Made by a program: the position numbers and the translations under genes. A stretch of DNA of 64,000 bases from Bryobacterales bacterium (GTDB lineage Bacteria; Acidobacteriota; Terriglobia; Bryobacterales; Bryobacteraceae): NCBI GenBank assembly GCA_016713735.1, contig JADJOP010000007.1:1-64000 (forward strand), in the 5' to 3' direction. Below, piece by piece: positions 29,300-39,120 of the stretch; the stretch's first letter is position 1; each line of letters starts with the position of its first letter. The notes beneath the pieces are model-generated. The model ran no database searches. It was not told the DNA's origin and was given only the letters and a program-made list of their open reading frames with translations.

Positions 29300-31558
29300 C
29301 TATTCGATGCAGAGAACCTCGTGATCGAGGATGCCAGGCAGCAGGAGTTCGAGCACGCCGTGGCGGAGAGTGAAGTTGCGGGCGCCGCCCGAGACGAGGA
29401 GACGGGCCGTGGTGGGGCGGAGGCCGCTGGGGAGTTGGAGAGTCGCTTCGATCGGCCCGACGGGGATCAGTTCCTCGAGCGGCGCGCGCCAGGTGGCGGC
29501 GCTGGTGAGGTTGACGATGTGGAGGATGAGGCGTGACTGCTGGCGGTAGAGGTGGCAGTCAAGAAAGCCGGGACCTTTCACGGAGAAGGGCAGGCTGTCG
29601 CCGGCGGCCCAGCGGATGAGGTTGGCAAGGAGGTCGCCATGATCGGTGAGGTGCTCGCGGGCGAAGCGGCGGTCGAGGTCGGCGGGAAGGAAGGCGATGC
29701 GGGAAGGGCCGCGGGAGGAGAGCACGAGCCCGGGGATTTCTGTTTTGGGCTGGCGCATCCAGGAGGTTTCCGGAGGGTAGGTGGGAAACGGCGGCACGAA
29801 GGTGAGTGGGACGTGCACGCCGGGGTCGAGGCGCAGTTCCTCCAGCATGCCGCCGTAGGGGAGGATGTCGGTTTCGTCGAAGCCGTGGAGCACGGGGTGG
29901 CGCGTGCCTTGGACGGGGGGCTCGTCGCCGGACTTCGGGCCGTCGACGTTGGCGCGGAGTTCGGGAATGAGGCGGAGGTAGGTGTGGCCGTCGGGCGATG
30001 ACCATTCCGCAGCGCCACGCCGGGCCGGCCGCGTGGCGGGCAGAGCGGGCGCGGGAGTGATGCGGTGGGCGCCGAAGAGGTCGCTGAGCGCATAGTCGGG
30101 CCGCGCGTCGCCCCACTCGTTGTAGAGGGAGGTGAGGCCGGTGGCGAGCAGCGAGCCACCGCGTTCGACGTAGGAGCGGATGGCGGCACATTGGGCATCG
30201 GAGAGGGCGCCGAGGTTGGGCAGGATGAGCAGGGAGAAGCGGCCGCTGTCGCGCTCGAGGTCATCGATGTGTACGGGCAGATAGGGGAGGCGGGCGCGCA
30301 CGAGGGCGTGCATGAAGCCGGTGTAGGGGGCATCGACGCGTTCGGCGGCTTCGTCGCGGCCGAAGAAGTCAGTGTTGCGCTGCGACCAGACAACGCCGAT
30401 GGAGGCGACGGGTGTGCGGTTCACCAGATAGCGTTCGTTGGCCTTGGCCCAGGTCATGACGGGTTCGGCGGTGCGGTACATGCGGCGGTCTTCGTGATAA
30501 GCCGAGACGTGGTGCCACCAGGGCTGGATGCCGCCGGCGAGGCCGGCGATCATCCACATGCGGGCTTCCGCTGGGGTCTTGCTGGCGAGGCGGAAGTAGC
30601 CGGGGCCGGACTGGTAGAGGGCCATGCTTTCCGGCGCGAGCTTGTCCCAGCCCATCAGTTCATGCACGCGCTTGCCGGTGTCGCCGTTTTGCTGGAAGCC
30701 GGTGTCGCCGTCGCGGCGCTGGTGGTCGAGCATGAGGATGTGGGCGCGACGCGAGATCTCGCGCAGATCGCGGAACGAGCGCGCCTGTGAAGAAACCGAG
30801 CCGCTGTTCATGCCTGACCAGATGCAATCGAGGCCGCCGGCGGCTTGCGTGACGCGGTTGTTCAACTCCCAGACTTCGATGCGCCGCGCGTAGCTCCAGA
30901 GAATCCATTGGCGATAGGCAGGGTCGTTCCAGTTGGCTTCGCGGGGCAGGTCGAGGCGGGCGTGTTCGCGGAAGCTGCGCACGCAGTTGGCGCAGTAGCA
31001 GATGTTCTCACGGCCCATGCCTGCCCAACTGTTGTCGGTGATGCCGTCGGGGCGGGAGCGCTCGATGATCTCGCGCAGGACGCCGGGGAGGTAGTCGTCG
31101 TAGTAGGGGCTGTGGATGCAGGTGATGTACTTATCGGCCGCGCGGTAGGGCTGTCCGCCGCGGTCGCGGGTGAACCAATCGGGATGGGCGCGGTAGAAGT
31201 CCTCGGTGGTGCGGTTGGAGTCCATGCGGGCCATGACGAAGATGCCGTCTTTGTGCGCGGCCGCGGTGAGCTCGCCGAACAGGTCGCGGCCATTGAGGAA
31301 CTGAGCGCGGTAGTGGAGGGGGAATTTGCTGGGATAGTAGGCGACGATGCCGCCGGCGTTGATGATGACGGCTTGGACGTGGGTGCGCTTCCAGTATTTC
31401 CGCCACCAGTCGATGTCGTAGCGGGCGGGATCGTTTTCGGTGATGTTGGTCTGGCCCCAGCGGTAGGCGCGGCGATACCAGGGGAGAGGAGCACCGGGGA
31501 CTTGCGATGGGGAAGCGGCGGCAGCGGCGGTGGAGAGGAGGAAGTGGCGGCGGCGCAT
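29300..31558 (-). CDS. Tat-exported putative glycoside hydrolase (GHL6-like, with beta-galactosidase-trimerisation-like domain)
   Basis: This 752-residue protein starts with a twin-arginine signal (MRRRHFLLSTAAAAA, start at 31558). A TIM-barrel region follows with VQAVIINAGGIVAYYPSKFP, FVMARMDSNR, DGITDNSWAGMG and a CYCANC motif, matching hypothetical glycosyl hydrolase 6 proteins. A later Rossmann-like section (LLILPNLGALSDAQCAAIRS YVERGG) resembles the GH42 trimerisation domain. A beta-sandwich end closes the protein. Substrate is unknown. It stands alone on the backbone side of the tRNA fragment. Confidence 0.75.
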   Translation of the reverse strand: MRRRHFLLSTAAAAASPSQVPGAPLPWYRRAYRWGQTNITENDPARYDIDWWRKYWKRTHVQAVIINAGGIVAYYPSKFPLHYRAQFLNGRDLFGELTAAAHKDGIFVMARMDSNRTTEDFYRAHPDWFTRDRGGQPYRAADKYITCIHSPYYDDYLPGVLREIIERSRPDGITDNSWAGMGRENICYCANCVRSFREHARLDLPREANWNDPAYRQWILWSYARRIEVWELNNRVTQAAGGLDCIWSGMNSGSVSSQARSFRDLREISRRAHILMLDHQRRDGDTGFQQNGDTGKRVHELMGWDKLAPESMALYQSGPGYFRLASKTPAEARMWMIAGLAGGIQPWWHHVSAYHEDRRMYRTAEPVMTWAKANERYLVNRTPVASIGVVWSQRNTDFFGRDEAAERVDAPYTGFMHALVRARLPYLPVHIDDLERDSGRFSLLILPNLGALSDAQCAAIRSYVERGGSLLATGLTSLYNEWGDARPDYALSDLFGAHRITPAPALPATRPARRGAAEWSSPDGHTYLRLIPELRANVDGPKSGDEPPVQGTRHPVLHGFDETDILPYGGMLEELRLDPGVHVPLTFVPPFPTYPPETSWMRQPKTEIPGLVLSSRGPSRIAFLPADLDRRFAREHLTDHGDLLANLIRWAAGDSLPFSVKGPGFLDCHLYRQQSRLILHIVNLTSAATWRAPLEELIPVGPIEATLQLPSGLRPTTARLLVSGGARNFTLRHGVLELLLPGILDHEVLCIE

Positions 31559-31627
31559 AGCGGCTGATGAGGAATGTACCGCAGGCGGAGTTGGATGGTA
31601 AGCGGGTGGGGCGGGAGAGAGGCACGG

Positions 31628-31668
31628 AAAAAGAGCGCGGACCAAGGGTTTGCGCTCTCAGTCCGCGC
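31628..31668 (-). terminator. intrinsic terminator after the repeat-domain gene
   Basis: Read on the minus strand, GCGCGGAC (31668-31661) pairs perfectly with GTCCGCGC (31642-31635) and is followed by TCTTTTT. It lies 27 bases after the stop of the gene at 31695-33404. Confidence 0.8.
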
Positions 31669-31694
31669 GGAGGAGAACCGGTGATGGTTGCCCG

Positions 31695-33404
31695 TTAATT
31701 GTGGCCGGGCGGGTCGTCGGAGCCGCCACCTTTGCCGGAGCCGGAATCGCTACCGCCAGAGTTGGAGCCGCCCGAGTTGCTGCCGCCGGAGCCGGAGTTC
31801 GACGAGCCGGAACCGCTGTTGCTTGATCCCGAACCGCTGTTGGAGGAACCTGAACCGGAGTTGCTTGAACCCGAGCCGCTATTGGATGAGCCCGAACCAC
31901 TGTTGCTCGAACCGGAGCCGCTGTTGGAGGAGCCGCCCGAACCAGAGTTGCTTGAGCCCGAACCGCTGTTGGAGGAGCCCGAACCGCTGTTGCTAGAACC
32001 CGAACCACTGTTGGAGGAACCAGAGCCGCTGTTGCTCGAACCAGAGCCGCTATTGGAGGAGCCCGAGCCGCTGTTGCCGGAGTTGCCGCCGCGGTCGTCG
32101 CCTGCTTGATTGGCGTTGGAGTTGGAGCCGCCGGAGTTGCCGGAGTTACCCGAGCCGGCAGCCGGGGGAACGGGGGGCACTTCGCTGAAGGAGAAGGTCT
32201 GGACGACGCCGGTGACGAGGACGCCCTGGGCCGCGGTACGGATGGTGATCTGGTCGCCAGGGCGGATGGCGGGCACGGTGGCGCCGTCGTTGGTGTTGAG
32301 TTCGAGTTCGCCTCCGCGCATGGGGGGCGGGCCGACGGTGATGGTGCCGATGCGCTGGTTGCCTACGAAGACGTCGACGACCGAGCCGGGGGGCAGGTTG
32401 ACGTCTTCGATTTCGACGTTGAGCCGGCTGCCCGCGCCGCGGACACGGAAGTCGGCCTTGCCGCTGGGCTGGAGTCCGTTCACGGCGCCGCCGGCGAGGG
32501 GGGTGCGGACGCGCGTTTCCCCGTTACCACCGGTCGTGGGGGAGGTGGAGGAAGGGGTGGTGGCGCCGGCATTGGAGTTGGCGGTGGTAGAGGGCGTGAT
32601 GAGTTGGATGCCGCCGGAGAGGATGGGGCCGTTGGGGCTGAGGATGCGCACGCCCGCACCGGCGCGGATCTGGTTGACGAGATCGCCGTTGCGGCTGTCC
32701 AGTTCGAGTTCGGCGAAGCCGCCGGGGCCGAGGCGGAAGGTGGTGACAACGCGGCCTTCGATCTCGACTTGGAGGACGGTGCCGGCGGGGAGGTTGACGT
32801 CTTCCACCTCGACGCTGAGCCGGGTGAAGCCGCGGGCCGAGTCGGTACGGAAGTCGAGGTGGCCGGAGGGCTGGAGGCCGGCGAGTGCGCCGCCGGTGAG
32901 GGGAGTGCGGAGGCGTGCCGGCTCCTGGCCGGTGAGTTGCGGCAGGGAGGCGCCGGCGGAGGCGGCGGGAACGGTGGAACGCGGCGGGGAGTTGCGGAGG
33001 GAATCGATGAGAGGAGTGGTTTGGAGGACACCGCTGAGGAGGACGGCCGAGCCGGCGCGGACCTCGATGACGTCACCGGCTTTGAGGGCAGGCACCTGGG
33101 CGCCGTCCTGTGTGTTCAGTTCCAGTTCCGCGCCCATGGCGGGCGGGCCGGAGACGGCCATTTGGCCGACGTAGGCGCCATTCACGAGGATGTCGAGGCG
33201 TGTGCCGGTGGGGAGCTGCACATCCTCCACTTCGACGGAGAAGGCCATGGAGCCGCGCGAGGGGCGCAGCTTGAAGTCCGCGTGGCCATCGGGGACAACG
33301 CCCCGAATCGGCCCGCCAGCCAAAGAGGTGCGCAGGCGCAACTCGTCCGGATCAGCAGCCGCCAGCAGGGCGGGCAGCATCATGCATGCAAGTATCGTTT
33401 TCAT
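31695..33404 (-). CDS. secreted protein with three copies of an unrecognised beta domain and a Ser/Gly/Asn repeat tail
   Basis: The 569-residue protein has a signal peptide (MKTILACMMLPALLAAA; start 33404 after GGAG) and three copies of a roughly 105-residue domain at about 20-128, 160-272 and 298-410. Each copy reads like LRTxLxGGxxxGLxPSGxxDF, then VEVEDVxLPxGT, GELELNxxDGxxVPAI and VLxGVxQT. A tail of about 120 residues consists of SGSGSSN-type units. I do not recognise the domain; the pattern suggests a beta-sandwich. The downstream-strand neighbour at 33544 is a one-domain paralogue. Surface or matrix function is a guess. Confidence 0.8.
   Translation of the reverse strand: MKTILACMMLPALLAAADPDELRLRTSLAGGPIRGVVPDGHADFKLRPSRGSMAFSVEVEDVQLPTGTRLDILVNGAYVGQMAVSGPPAMGAELELNTQDGAQVPALKAGDVIEVRAGSAVLLSGVLQTTPLIDSLRNSPPRSTVPAASAGASLPQLTGQEPARLRTPLTGGALAGLQPSGHLDFRTDSARGFTRLSVEVEDVNLPAGTVLQVEIEGRVVTTFRLGPGGFAELELDSRNGDLVNQIRAGAGVRILSPNGPILSGGIQLITPSTTANSNAGATTPSSTSPTTGGNGETRVRTPLAGGAVNGLQPSGKADFRVRGAGSRLNVEIEDVNLPPGSVVDVFVGNQRIGTITVGPPPMRGGELELNTNDGATVPAIRPGDQITIRTAAQGVLVTGVVQTFSFSEVPPVPPAAGSGNSGNSGGSNSNANQAGDDRGGNSGNSGSGSSNSGSGSSNSGSGSSNSGSGSSNSGSGSSNSGSGSSNSGSGGSSNSGSGSSNSGSGSSNSGSGSSNSGSGSSNSGSGSSNSGSGSSNSGSGGSNSGGSNSGGSDSGSGKGGGSDDPPGHN
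31790..32080. repeat. 21-bp coding tandem repeats (SGSGSSN tail)
   Basis: About fourteen tandem units of 21 bases (core GAACCGCTGTTGGAGGA and variants on the + strand) encode the Ser/Gly/Asn tail of the preceding gene. Units alternate TTGCT and TTGGAGG variants. Such arrays vary in copy number by slippage. It is not a CRISPR array: there are no unique spacers. Confidence 0.85.
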
Positions 33405-33543
33405 ATTCACTCCATTTCCCATCTGTTGTCTTGATGAACTCGGGGCGGGCGCTGGCAGCGAGGCTCGTCTGGCTGGAACTGAGCACGCGCGGCGAGTGGA
33501 AGCGGGCGCAGCCCAAGTGCGCCCGCTCGCCCGCTGTTGGCGG

Positions 33544-33945
33544 TTAGAACACTCCGGCTACGACGGCGCTGGGGCCGTTTTTGACCACGACGAGCGCGCC
33601 GGCCTTCAGCGCGGGCACCATGTCGCCGTCGTTTGAGTTGAGTTCGAGTTCACCGCCGAGGGTGACCGGGGCGACAGTGATGGTGCCGATCTGCGCGCCA
33701 TCGAGGTAGACATCAAGGACGGTGCCGGGGGCCACGTTGACGTCTTCGACCTCGACATTGAGGCGCGAGCTTCCCTGGCGGGCGCGGAAGTCGGCGTGGC
33801 CGGAGGGGGTCAAGCTGTTGATGCGTGCGCCGGTCAAGGCGGCGCGAAGGCGGGTTTCGGCGGCGCCCTTGGCCTCCATCAGGACCGGCACGGCGAGCAG
33901 GAATGCGGCCGCGCAGAGGCTGAAGAATCGTCTGTTGAGTGTCAT
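33544..33945 (-). CDS. secreted single-domain paralogue of the three-copy repeat protein
   Basis: A 133-residue protein with signal peptide (RRFFSLCAAAFLLAVPVLMEA; start ATG 33945) and one copy of the domain: LRAALTGARINSLTPSGHAD, VEVEDVNVAPGTVLDV, GGELELNSNDGDMVPAL and VVAGVF. It is closest to copies 1 and 3 of the neighbour. Its minimal form shows the borders of the domain. The two genes are 139 bases apart on the same strand and probably arose by local duplication. Divergent from it lies an ECF sigma gene. Confidence 0.8.
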   Translation of the reverse strand: MTLNRRFFSLCAAAFLLAVPVLMEAKGAAETRLRAALTGARINSLTPSGHADFRARQGSSRLNVEVEDVNVAPGTVLDVYLDGAQIGTITVAPVTLGGELELNSNDGDMVPALKAGALVVVKNGPSAVVAGVF

Positions 33946-34155
33946 GTTGGTGTCTCCGTTTCTTGGCTGAGCGCTCAAGAGCCCAGTTGCACGGTAGGAC
34001 AGCGCGGAGGGAGGGGCGGAACAGCCGGGAGCGGAAAAATTGCGAGTTTACGAGCGTGAACAGTTTTGCGGGCAGTTGTGACATTTCTTGTTCCGGAGCC
34101 ATTTCAGGGCTGTCTGAACGGATGGAGGGACCGATGGAGAGCTATACTGACCGGA

Positions 34156-34749
34156 ATGCAGCACCTCGGCGACGAGGAACTGATCTTCCGATTCCGCTCA
34201 GGCGAAGGCCCTCCGCGGAACGATCCCTACTTGAACGAGTTGTTCAGCCGGTATTCCGAGCGGGTGGCGGCGTGGTGTTGGCGCCACACCGGAGACCGCG
34301 AACTGGCCACCGACCTTGCCCAGGAGATCTTTCTTCGCGTATTCGAACGACTGGACAGCTTCGAGGGGAACGCGCGCTTCAGCACGTGGCTGTACACCGT
34401 GGCCCGCAACCATTGCCTCAACTCAGTGAAGGCGAGGGCGGTGCGCAGAGAGGACGCCATGGAGCCAATCGTGGTGGAACCGCTGGACGAGGCCACGCCC
34501 AGCGCCGAGCAGGAATTGATCCGGCGGGGGCGCGTTGACGAGATGCGGCGCCTGATGCGGGACGAACTCGATGAGACCGAGCAGCGGGTGATGGTGATGC
34601 ACTATGGCGAGGAACTCAGCCTGGAAGCGGTGACGCGCGCGCTGGGGTTGGAGAATGCAAGCGGCGCAAAGGCCTTCATCGTGAGCGCGCGGCGAAAGCT
34701 GCAGAGGGCGCTGGAACGTGGCGGCGGAGCGAAGAAGGGAGGGATCTGA
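34156..34749 (+). CDS. ECF RNA polymerase sigma factor
   Basis: The 197-residue sigma factor has region 2 (ATDLAQEIFLRVFERLDSF, STWLYTVARNHCLN) and region 4 (DETEQRVMVMHYGEELSLEA, followed by ASGAKAFIVSARRKL). The start MQHLGDEEL at 34156 gives the usual length; upstream codons in frame are not conserved in type. The anti-sigma gene follows after two bases. Together they form a standard ECF/anti-sigma unit, and the genes at 33544 and 35522 on either side are candidate targets. Confidence 0.92.
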   Translation: MQHLGDEELIFRFRSGEGPPRNDPYLNELFSRYSERVAAWCWRHTGDRELATDLAQEIFLRVFERLDSFEGNARFSTWLYTVARNHCLNSVKARAVRREDAMEPIVVEPLDEATPSAEQELIRRGRVDEMRRLMRDELDETEQRVMVMHYGEELSLEAVTRALGLENASGAKAFIVSARRKLQRALERGGGAKKGGI

Positions 34750-34751
34750 GC

Positions 34752-35513
34752 ATGTCCACACCTCAACAGCCGGACGGGGAGCACCTGATTCGGGAAGCCG
34801 TCTCGGCGACTGCGCATTGCCTCACAATCGAGCAGTTGGATGCGTATGCGCGCGCGGCGGCGGCGAAGGAACAGATGCAGGTGTTCAGCTCGCACCTTGC
34901 GTCGTGCGCGCGATGCGGCAACGAACTGGCCATGCTGCGGGAGTTCCTAGGCGCCGAGGTTCCGGAAGGGCAACGGGAGGATGTGCGCGCGGTGGCGCGA
35001 GCCCTCGGAGGGGATCGTGAACGGCTACTGTCGGCCGCGCCCGGGCGTGTGGAGAGAACGCCCTCCTGGTGGGGATCGCTGACGGCGCTGTTCACGCTGC
35101 CGCGGCTCTCTTTCGCAGGCGCGGCGCTGGTGTTGGCCGTCAGCGTGGGGTTGTACGTGCGGCACGGGCGGATGGTGGACACGGGCGGCGAGTTCAGCGG
35201 GAGTGGTGTTTACCGTTCGGGCAAGGTCACCGGGATCACACCTTCCGGCGACGTTTCCGTTGTGCCGTCCGTGGTGACGTGGACCGCCGTGCCGGGCGCG
35301 CAGCGGTATCACGTCAGGATGCTGGAGGTGGATGGTAACGAACTCTGGAAGACGGCGGTTGCCGGGACTTCAGCGCCGTTGCCGGCGGCGGCGAGAATTC
35401 ACATTGCTTTTACAAAAACACTCTTGTTCGAAGTGGCGGCGGTTGATCAAGCTGGTAAGCAGATTGCCATTTCGGAGGCGACGCGCTTCCGCCTGATGTC
35501 GCGTCGCAGATAA
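34752..35513 (+). CDS. membrane anti-sigma factor with zinc-finger motif
   Basis: The 253-residue protein has an N-terminal zinc-binding anti-sigma motif (SSHLASCARCGNELAML, about residues 46-62), one membrane helix (LSFAGAALVLAVSVGLYV, about 119-136) and a periplasmic beta-rich domain with a fibronectin-like stretch (VTWTAVPGAQRYHVRMLEVD). It should hold the preceding sigma factor at the membrane until an envelope signal arrives. It begins two bases after the sigma stop. Confidence 0.88.
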   Translation: MSTPQQPDGEHLIREAVSATAHCLTIEQLDAYARAAAAKEQMQVFSSHLASCARCGNELAMLREFLGAEVPEGQREDVRAVARALGGDRERLLSAAPGRVERTPSWWGSLTALFTLPRLSFAGAALVLAVSVGLYVRHGRMVDTGGEFSGSGVYRSGKVTGITPSGDVSVVPSVVTWTAVPGAQRYHVRMLEVDGNELWKTAVAGTSAPLPAAARIHIAFTKTLLFEVAAVDQAGKQIAISEATRFRLMSRRR

Positions 35514-35521
35514 GGTTTCTC

Positions 35522-36646
35522 ATGTCCGCACCACACACCCGGTTCGTGTCTCTATCGTTTCTCGTGATGCTTGCGCCCGCGTTTGGGCAACAGCAGATTG
35601 GCCTGCGGGTCAGTGAGGAGGTGGCGCCGGCGGGCAGCGTGGCGCAGATCAAGGTCAGCGTCACGGAGCCCAAGCCGATCATCCACGGGAACATGGAGAT
35701 GGACATGGACTTCTCGTTTGATCTGCTGGGCATTGCGCTGTACAGCTCGCGGGGAACCGTGAGCGGCATTGCCTATCGTAAACAGGGCGGGTTGCAGGTG
35801 CGGTTCAACGATCCCAGCGCGACGCTGGGCATGGAGCCCGATTATCCGGTGCTCACGATCGCCGTGGGGGTGCCGCGAAACGCCTTGCCCGGGGCACGAA
35901 TGCCGGTGAGTGTCAACCTCGACACGTCGCAGTGGCTCAGCCCGTTGGGGCTTCCCTACGCGGAGGAGTCCAAGCCGGGGTCGGTGACTGTGGGGGGGAG
36001 CGTGGCCGTGAACAATGTCGTGCCGGGCGGCGGCAGGATCGCCGCGGGAGAGTCGTTCCGCATCCTCGGCACGGGGTTTCAGCCGGACGTCAGGGTGGAC
36101 CTGGAGTATGTCGAAGATCTGGAGACGCGGTTCGTCAACTCAGGGGAGATCCTCATGACCGCACGGACGGCGTTCGACCTGGACGGCAAGAGAATTCGGG
36201 TCCGGCAGCGCAATCAGCCGAACGTCTTCTACTTCTCCTATTTGCGCGGTGAGCGGCGGACGGCAAGCACGCTGCCGCTGCTGGAACAAAGCGAGCCCAT
36301 TTTCGCCATGCGGAGCGCTGCGGCGGCGATTGGCGTGTATCCGTTTTTGCGTCCGAACCAGGTGGCGGGAATCGCGTTGCAGAACCCGAACCGGACGGCG
36401 GCCACGGTCACGGTGTCGGTGCTGTCCCCCTTTTTGAAGCCAATCGCCTCGGCGACGGTGACGCTGGCTCCAGGGGAGGAGTTTGTGAAGTCGCTGCCGG
36501 AGTTGATGACGGTGCCGCCGGGCTGCGTGGCGTTCCTGCGCATCTATTCCGGGCTGCCGGTTCAGTATGTGCCGCTGGTGGCTGATCCCGCCGCCGGGGA
36601 TATCCAACCACTCATGTTCGCTTCGCTGCCGCCCGCCTCAAACTAA
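35522..36646 (+). CDS. secreted protein of unknown function with cohesin-like and IPT/TIG-like segments
   Basis: This 374-residue protein has a signal peptide (RFVSLSFLVMLAPAFGQ). The first half (AGSVAQIKVSVTEPKPIIHG ... DFSFDLLGIALYS) has the look of a cohesin-type beta-sandwich. A middle part (GGRIAAGESFRILGTGFQPD) resembles an IPT/TIG fold, and the end (ALQNPNRTAATVTVSVLSPF) another beta domain. It follows the anti-sigma gene by eight bases and is likely in the same operon. Its 3' end overlaps the convergent CHAT gene by 35 bases. Confidence 0.65.
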   Translation: MSAPHTRFVSLSFLVMLAPAFGQQQIGLRVSEEVAPAGSVAQIKVSVTEPKPIIHGNMEMDMDFSFDLLGIALYSSRGTVSGIAYRKQGGLQVRFNDPSATLGMEPDYPVLTIAVGVPRNALPGARMPVSVNLDTSQWLSPLGLPYAEESKPGSVTVGGSVAVNNVVPGGGRIAAGESFRILGTGFQPDVRVDLEYVEDLETRFVNSGEILMTARTAFDLDGKRIRVRQRNQPNVFYFSYLRGERRTASTLPLLEQSEPIFAMRSAAAAIGVYPFLRPNQVAGIALQNPNRTAATVTVSVLSPFLKPIASATVTLAPGEEFVKSLPELMTVPPGCVAFLRIYSGLPVQYVPLVADPAAGDIQPLMFASLPPASN

Positions 36647-39120
36647 GGCGCGCGGCGGCGATTGCGGCAAGCGACAGCGCCACCGCGAGGGCGGCGCCCA
36701 GCCACCACCAGGGCACGACGGGCGGCAACGGCGACCAGCCATCGCCGGTCAGGACGAAGGCGCTCCAGTAGGCGGGGTGGCGCCGGGCGGAGTCGCCGTG
36801 CAGAAGGCGCAATTTGGCCTGGCGCAGAGCCTCGGATTTGCTTAGCCCCGCGCTGAGCCCGGCATAGAATTCCCGCATGAGTTCGGCCGTGGCGGCGTCC
36901 TCCACTTGCCACAGCGTGCTCACGGCAGCGCGCGCACCCGCCAGCAGGAAGGCGTTGGCAAGGCTCTGTGAGCCCTCGCCCCTGACGATGCGCCCGTGCC
37001 CGGTTTCGCAGGCGGAGAGTGTGACCAGGTGAACCTGTTGCAGCGGGATGGAGGCGATCTCGCCGCGGAACAGATACTCCCAGGACTGGGTTCCGGCTCC
37101 GGCCAGCAGGAGCCGCGAGCGCTGGGCATCCTCGGAGTCAGAGACGGCGTGCGTGGCGAGGTGAACCACGGTGTGCTCATTGGCCTGGCGCAGGAGGAGC
37201 GTCTTGCGCGCGTCCGCGCCGGTGGCTACGGTGCTGTGTCCCGGCAACACGGCGGCGATGGCTCGCGCCTCCCGTTCCGCGTTGGGCAGCGGCTTCCAAT
37301 TTTGGTCGCCGAGCAGCAGGAACGAGCTTGACGCGACAGCCGACCCGCTGGGATTGGCCAGCGCGAGCAGTTGCCGCTGCCAGGGCAGACGCCACCCGGA
37401 GCGAGGGCCTGGGGCAAGTAAGAGCGCGGCGGCCGGCAGATAGGTCACGCTGGCGTGCTCGATGACAAACCGCCCGCCAGACAGGGGCAACGCCTCAAAG
37501 GGGGATCGCGCCGATGTTGCCATCGGTGACGATGAGCCAATGGCGGAAGCCTGGATCATGGATCGGTAGGTTGGAGGGCAATAACTCCGCCGCGATGCGG
37601 GAGCGCCAGGCGGTGGTGTCCACGTCGGCTTCGGCAAGTTCCCGGAGGCGCGGGTCGAACTGGCTGTCGTTGAGGGCTTCGCTGTTGAGGGCCCTGACGC
37701 CCCAGTGCGCGCGTGTGATCCAGAGGAGAGCGGCAGAGGCGCCGCCGCGCCAGTAGAGAAGCAGGAGCGAGTCGGGGTCGAGTTTGGCCTGTAACGCTGC
37801 CAGGCTGGGCCTTGGGGTGGGAATGCGGTCCTGCAAGAGGCGCGACCGGGAGCGTTCCATCCAGCGCAACAGATCGTCAGCCTGGGTGGGGGAGCGCACG
37901 CCTTGCCGTATGAGGAGGGCGATGGCATCGTCATACACGCGGCGTTTGTCCGACATGAAGTCAGAGCGCAAGCTGGAATCGTGGAGGTCCACGCGGCTCG
38001 CCTCGATGAGTTGCGCCGCCTCACTGAGGTGGGCCATGGCATCGGCGTCCCGCCCTTCGGCCAGGGCCACCCTTGCCAGGCCGTGGAGGGCCTTCCAGCG
38101 TTCCTCGCCGGTCTTCAACTGGCGGCTCAGGGCCTCGGCCTGGGCGAACTCGAGCCCGGCCTCTTTGCGCCGGCCGGTCCGTAAGAGAGTTTCTCCCAGG
38201 TAAAGGTGGGCCTGCATCTCTTCGCGGCGGCTGCCGGTGAGCACGGCGAGTTCGGCGGTTTGCCGGAAACTCTGCTCGGCGAGAGCGGCTTCTTCGACTT
38301 CGAACAACTGCACGATGCCGATGTTTTTTGTGAGGCCGAGGAGGGTGTCGGAGTTGGGCTGTTTGGACAGGAGCCCTCGGGCGGCCTCATATTGCGCGAG
38401 GGCCTTGGGCGGGTCGCCCAGCCGCCGGTAGAGGGCGCCGAGGTTGGCAAGCAGTTGAGCTTCCTCCTCAGGCCGCAGCGCTTCCGATGAGGATCGGATC
38501 TGGCGATAGAGCTTGAGGGCCTCCAGGTCGCGTCCGAGGCGCTGGTTGAGCATGGCCTGGTTGGCCAGGGTGAGGCGCCGGGGCCCGGCCGTCCAACCGG
38601 CTTGCGGGGCGGCGAGGATGAGCCGTTCGGCGGCTTGGAAGCACTGGAACGATTCGTAATACTGGCCACGGTAATACTGGGCGCCACCGAGGTTGTTCCA
38701 GGCGTAGGCCTGGGCTTGGGGGTCTCCGGCGGCGACGGCGAGGTCGCGAACACGAGCGAAGCTCTGGACAGCATCGGCGTAGGAGCCTGAGTAGAGCTGA
38801 GCCTGGCCGAGGGTATTCCAGGCGCGTCTGGCTTCGGGTCCGGAGGCAGGACACTCGCTCGTGGCCGCATCAGCATGGCGCGACGCCGCGGGGTAGTCGC
38901 CCTCCGCACGGCGTGTGAGGCCAGGGCGTTTCTGGCCTCGCAGAGTTGAGCGGGCGAACGGGGAGGCGGAGGCCATTTCCAGGACGCGCTGGTAGAGTTC
39001 GGCGGCTTTGTTAACGTTTCCGGCGACGGCAAGTGCGCGCGCCTCGGCCAGCGTGGCCGCCGCATCCGTCGCGGCGGATGCGAGGGGTGCGAGGCCCAGC
39101 GCCAGCAGGAAGAAACACAT
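36612..39120 (-). CDS. exported TPR-CHAT protein, one frameshift
   Basis: The protein has a signal peptide (MCFFLLALGLAPLASA; start 39120, a GTG at 39231 being an alternative), tetratricopeptide repeats over about 400 residues, then a CHAT caspase-like protease domain with the catalytic His in VVHLATHA and Cys in TLSACETGHGR. A C-terminal membrane helix follows (WWWLGAALAVALSLAAIAA). The frame breaks at 37499-37503: IVTDGNIGAIP continues as FEALPLSGGRFVIEHASV if one C is removed from a C5 run. The signal peptide and C-terminal helix suggest a periplasmic, membrane-tethered protease; substrate unknown. Confidence 0.82.

Noticed and set aside
31790..32080. CRISPR array or noncoding satellite
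   Set aside because: The 21-base units are contiguous, in frame and encode a low-complexity tail.
32106..33434. A 442-codon + strand reading frame
   Set aside because: It is the antisense shadow of the three-copy repeat-domain gene, which has a signal peptide, ribosome site and terminator.
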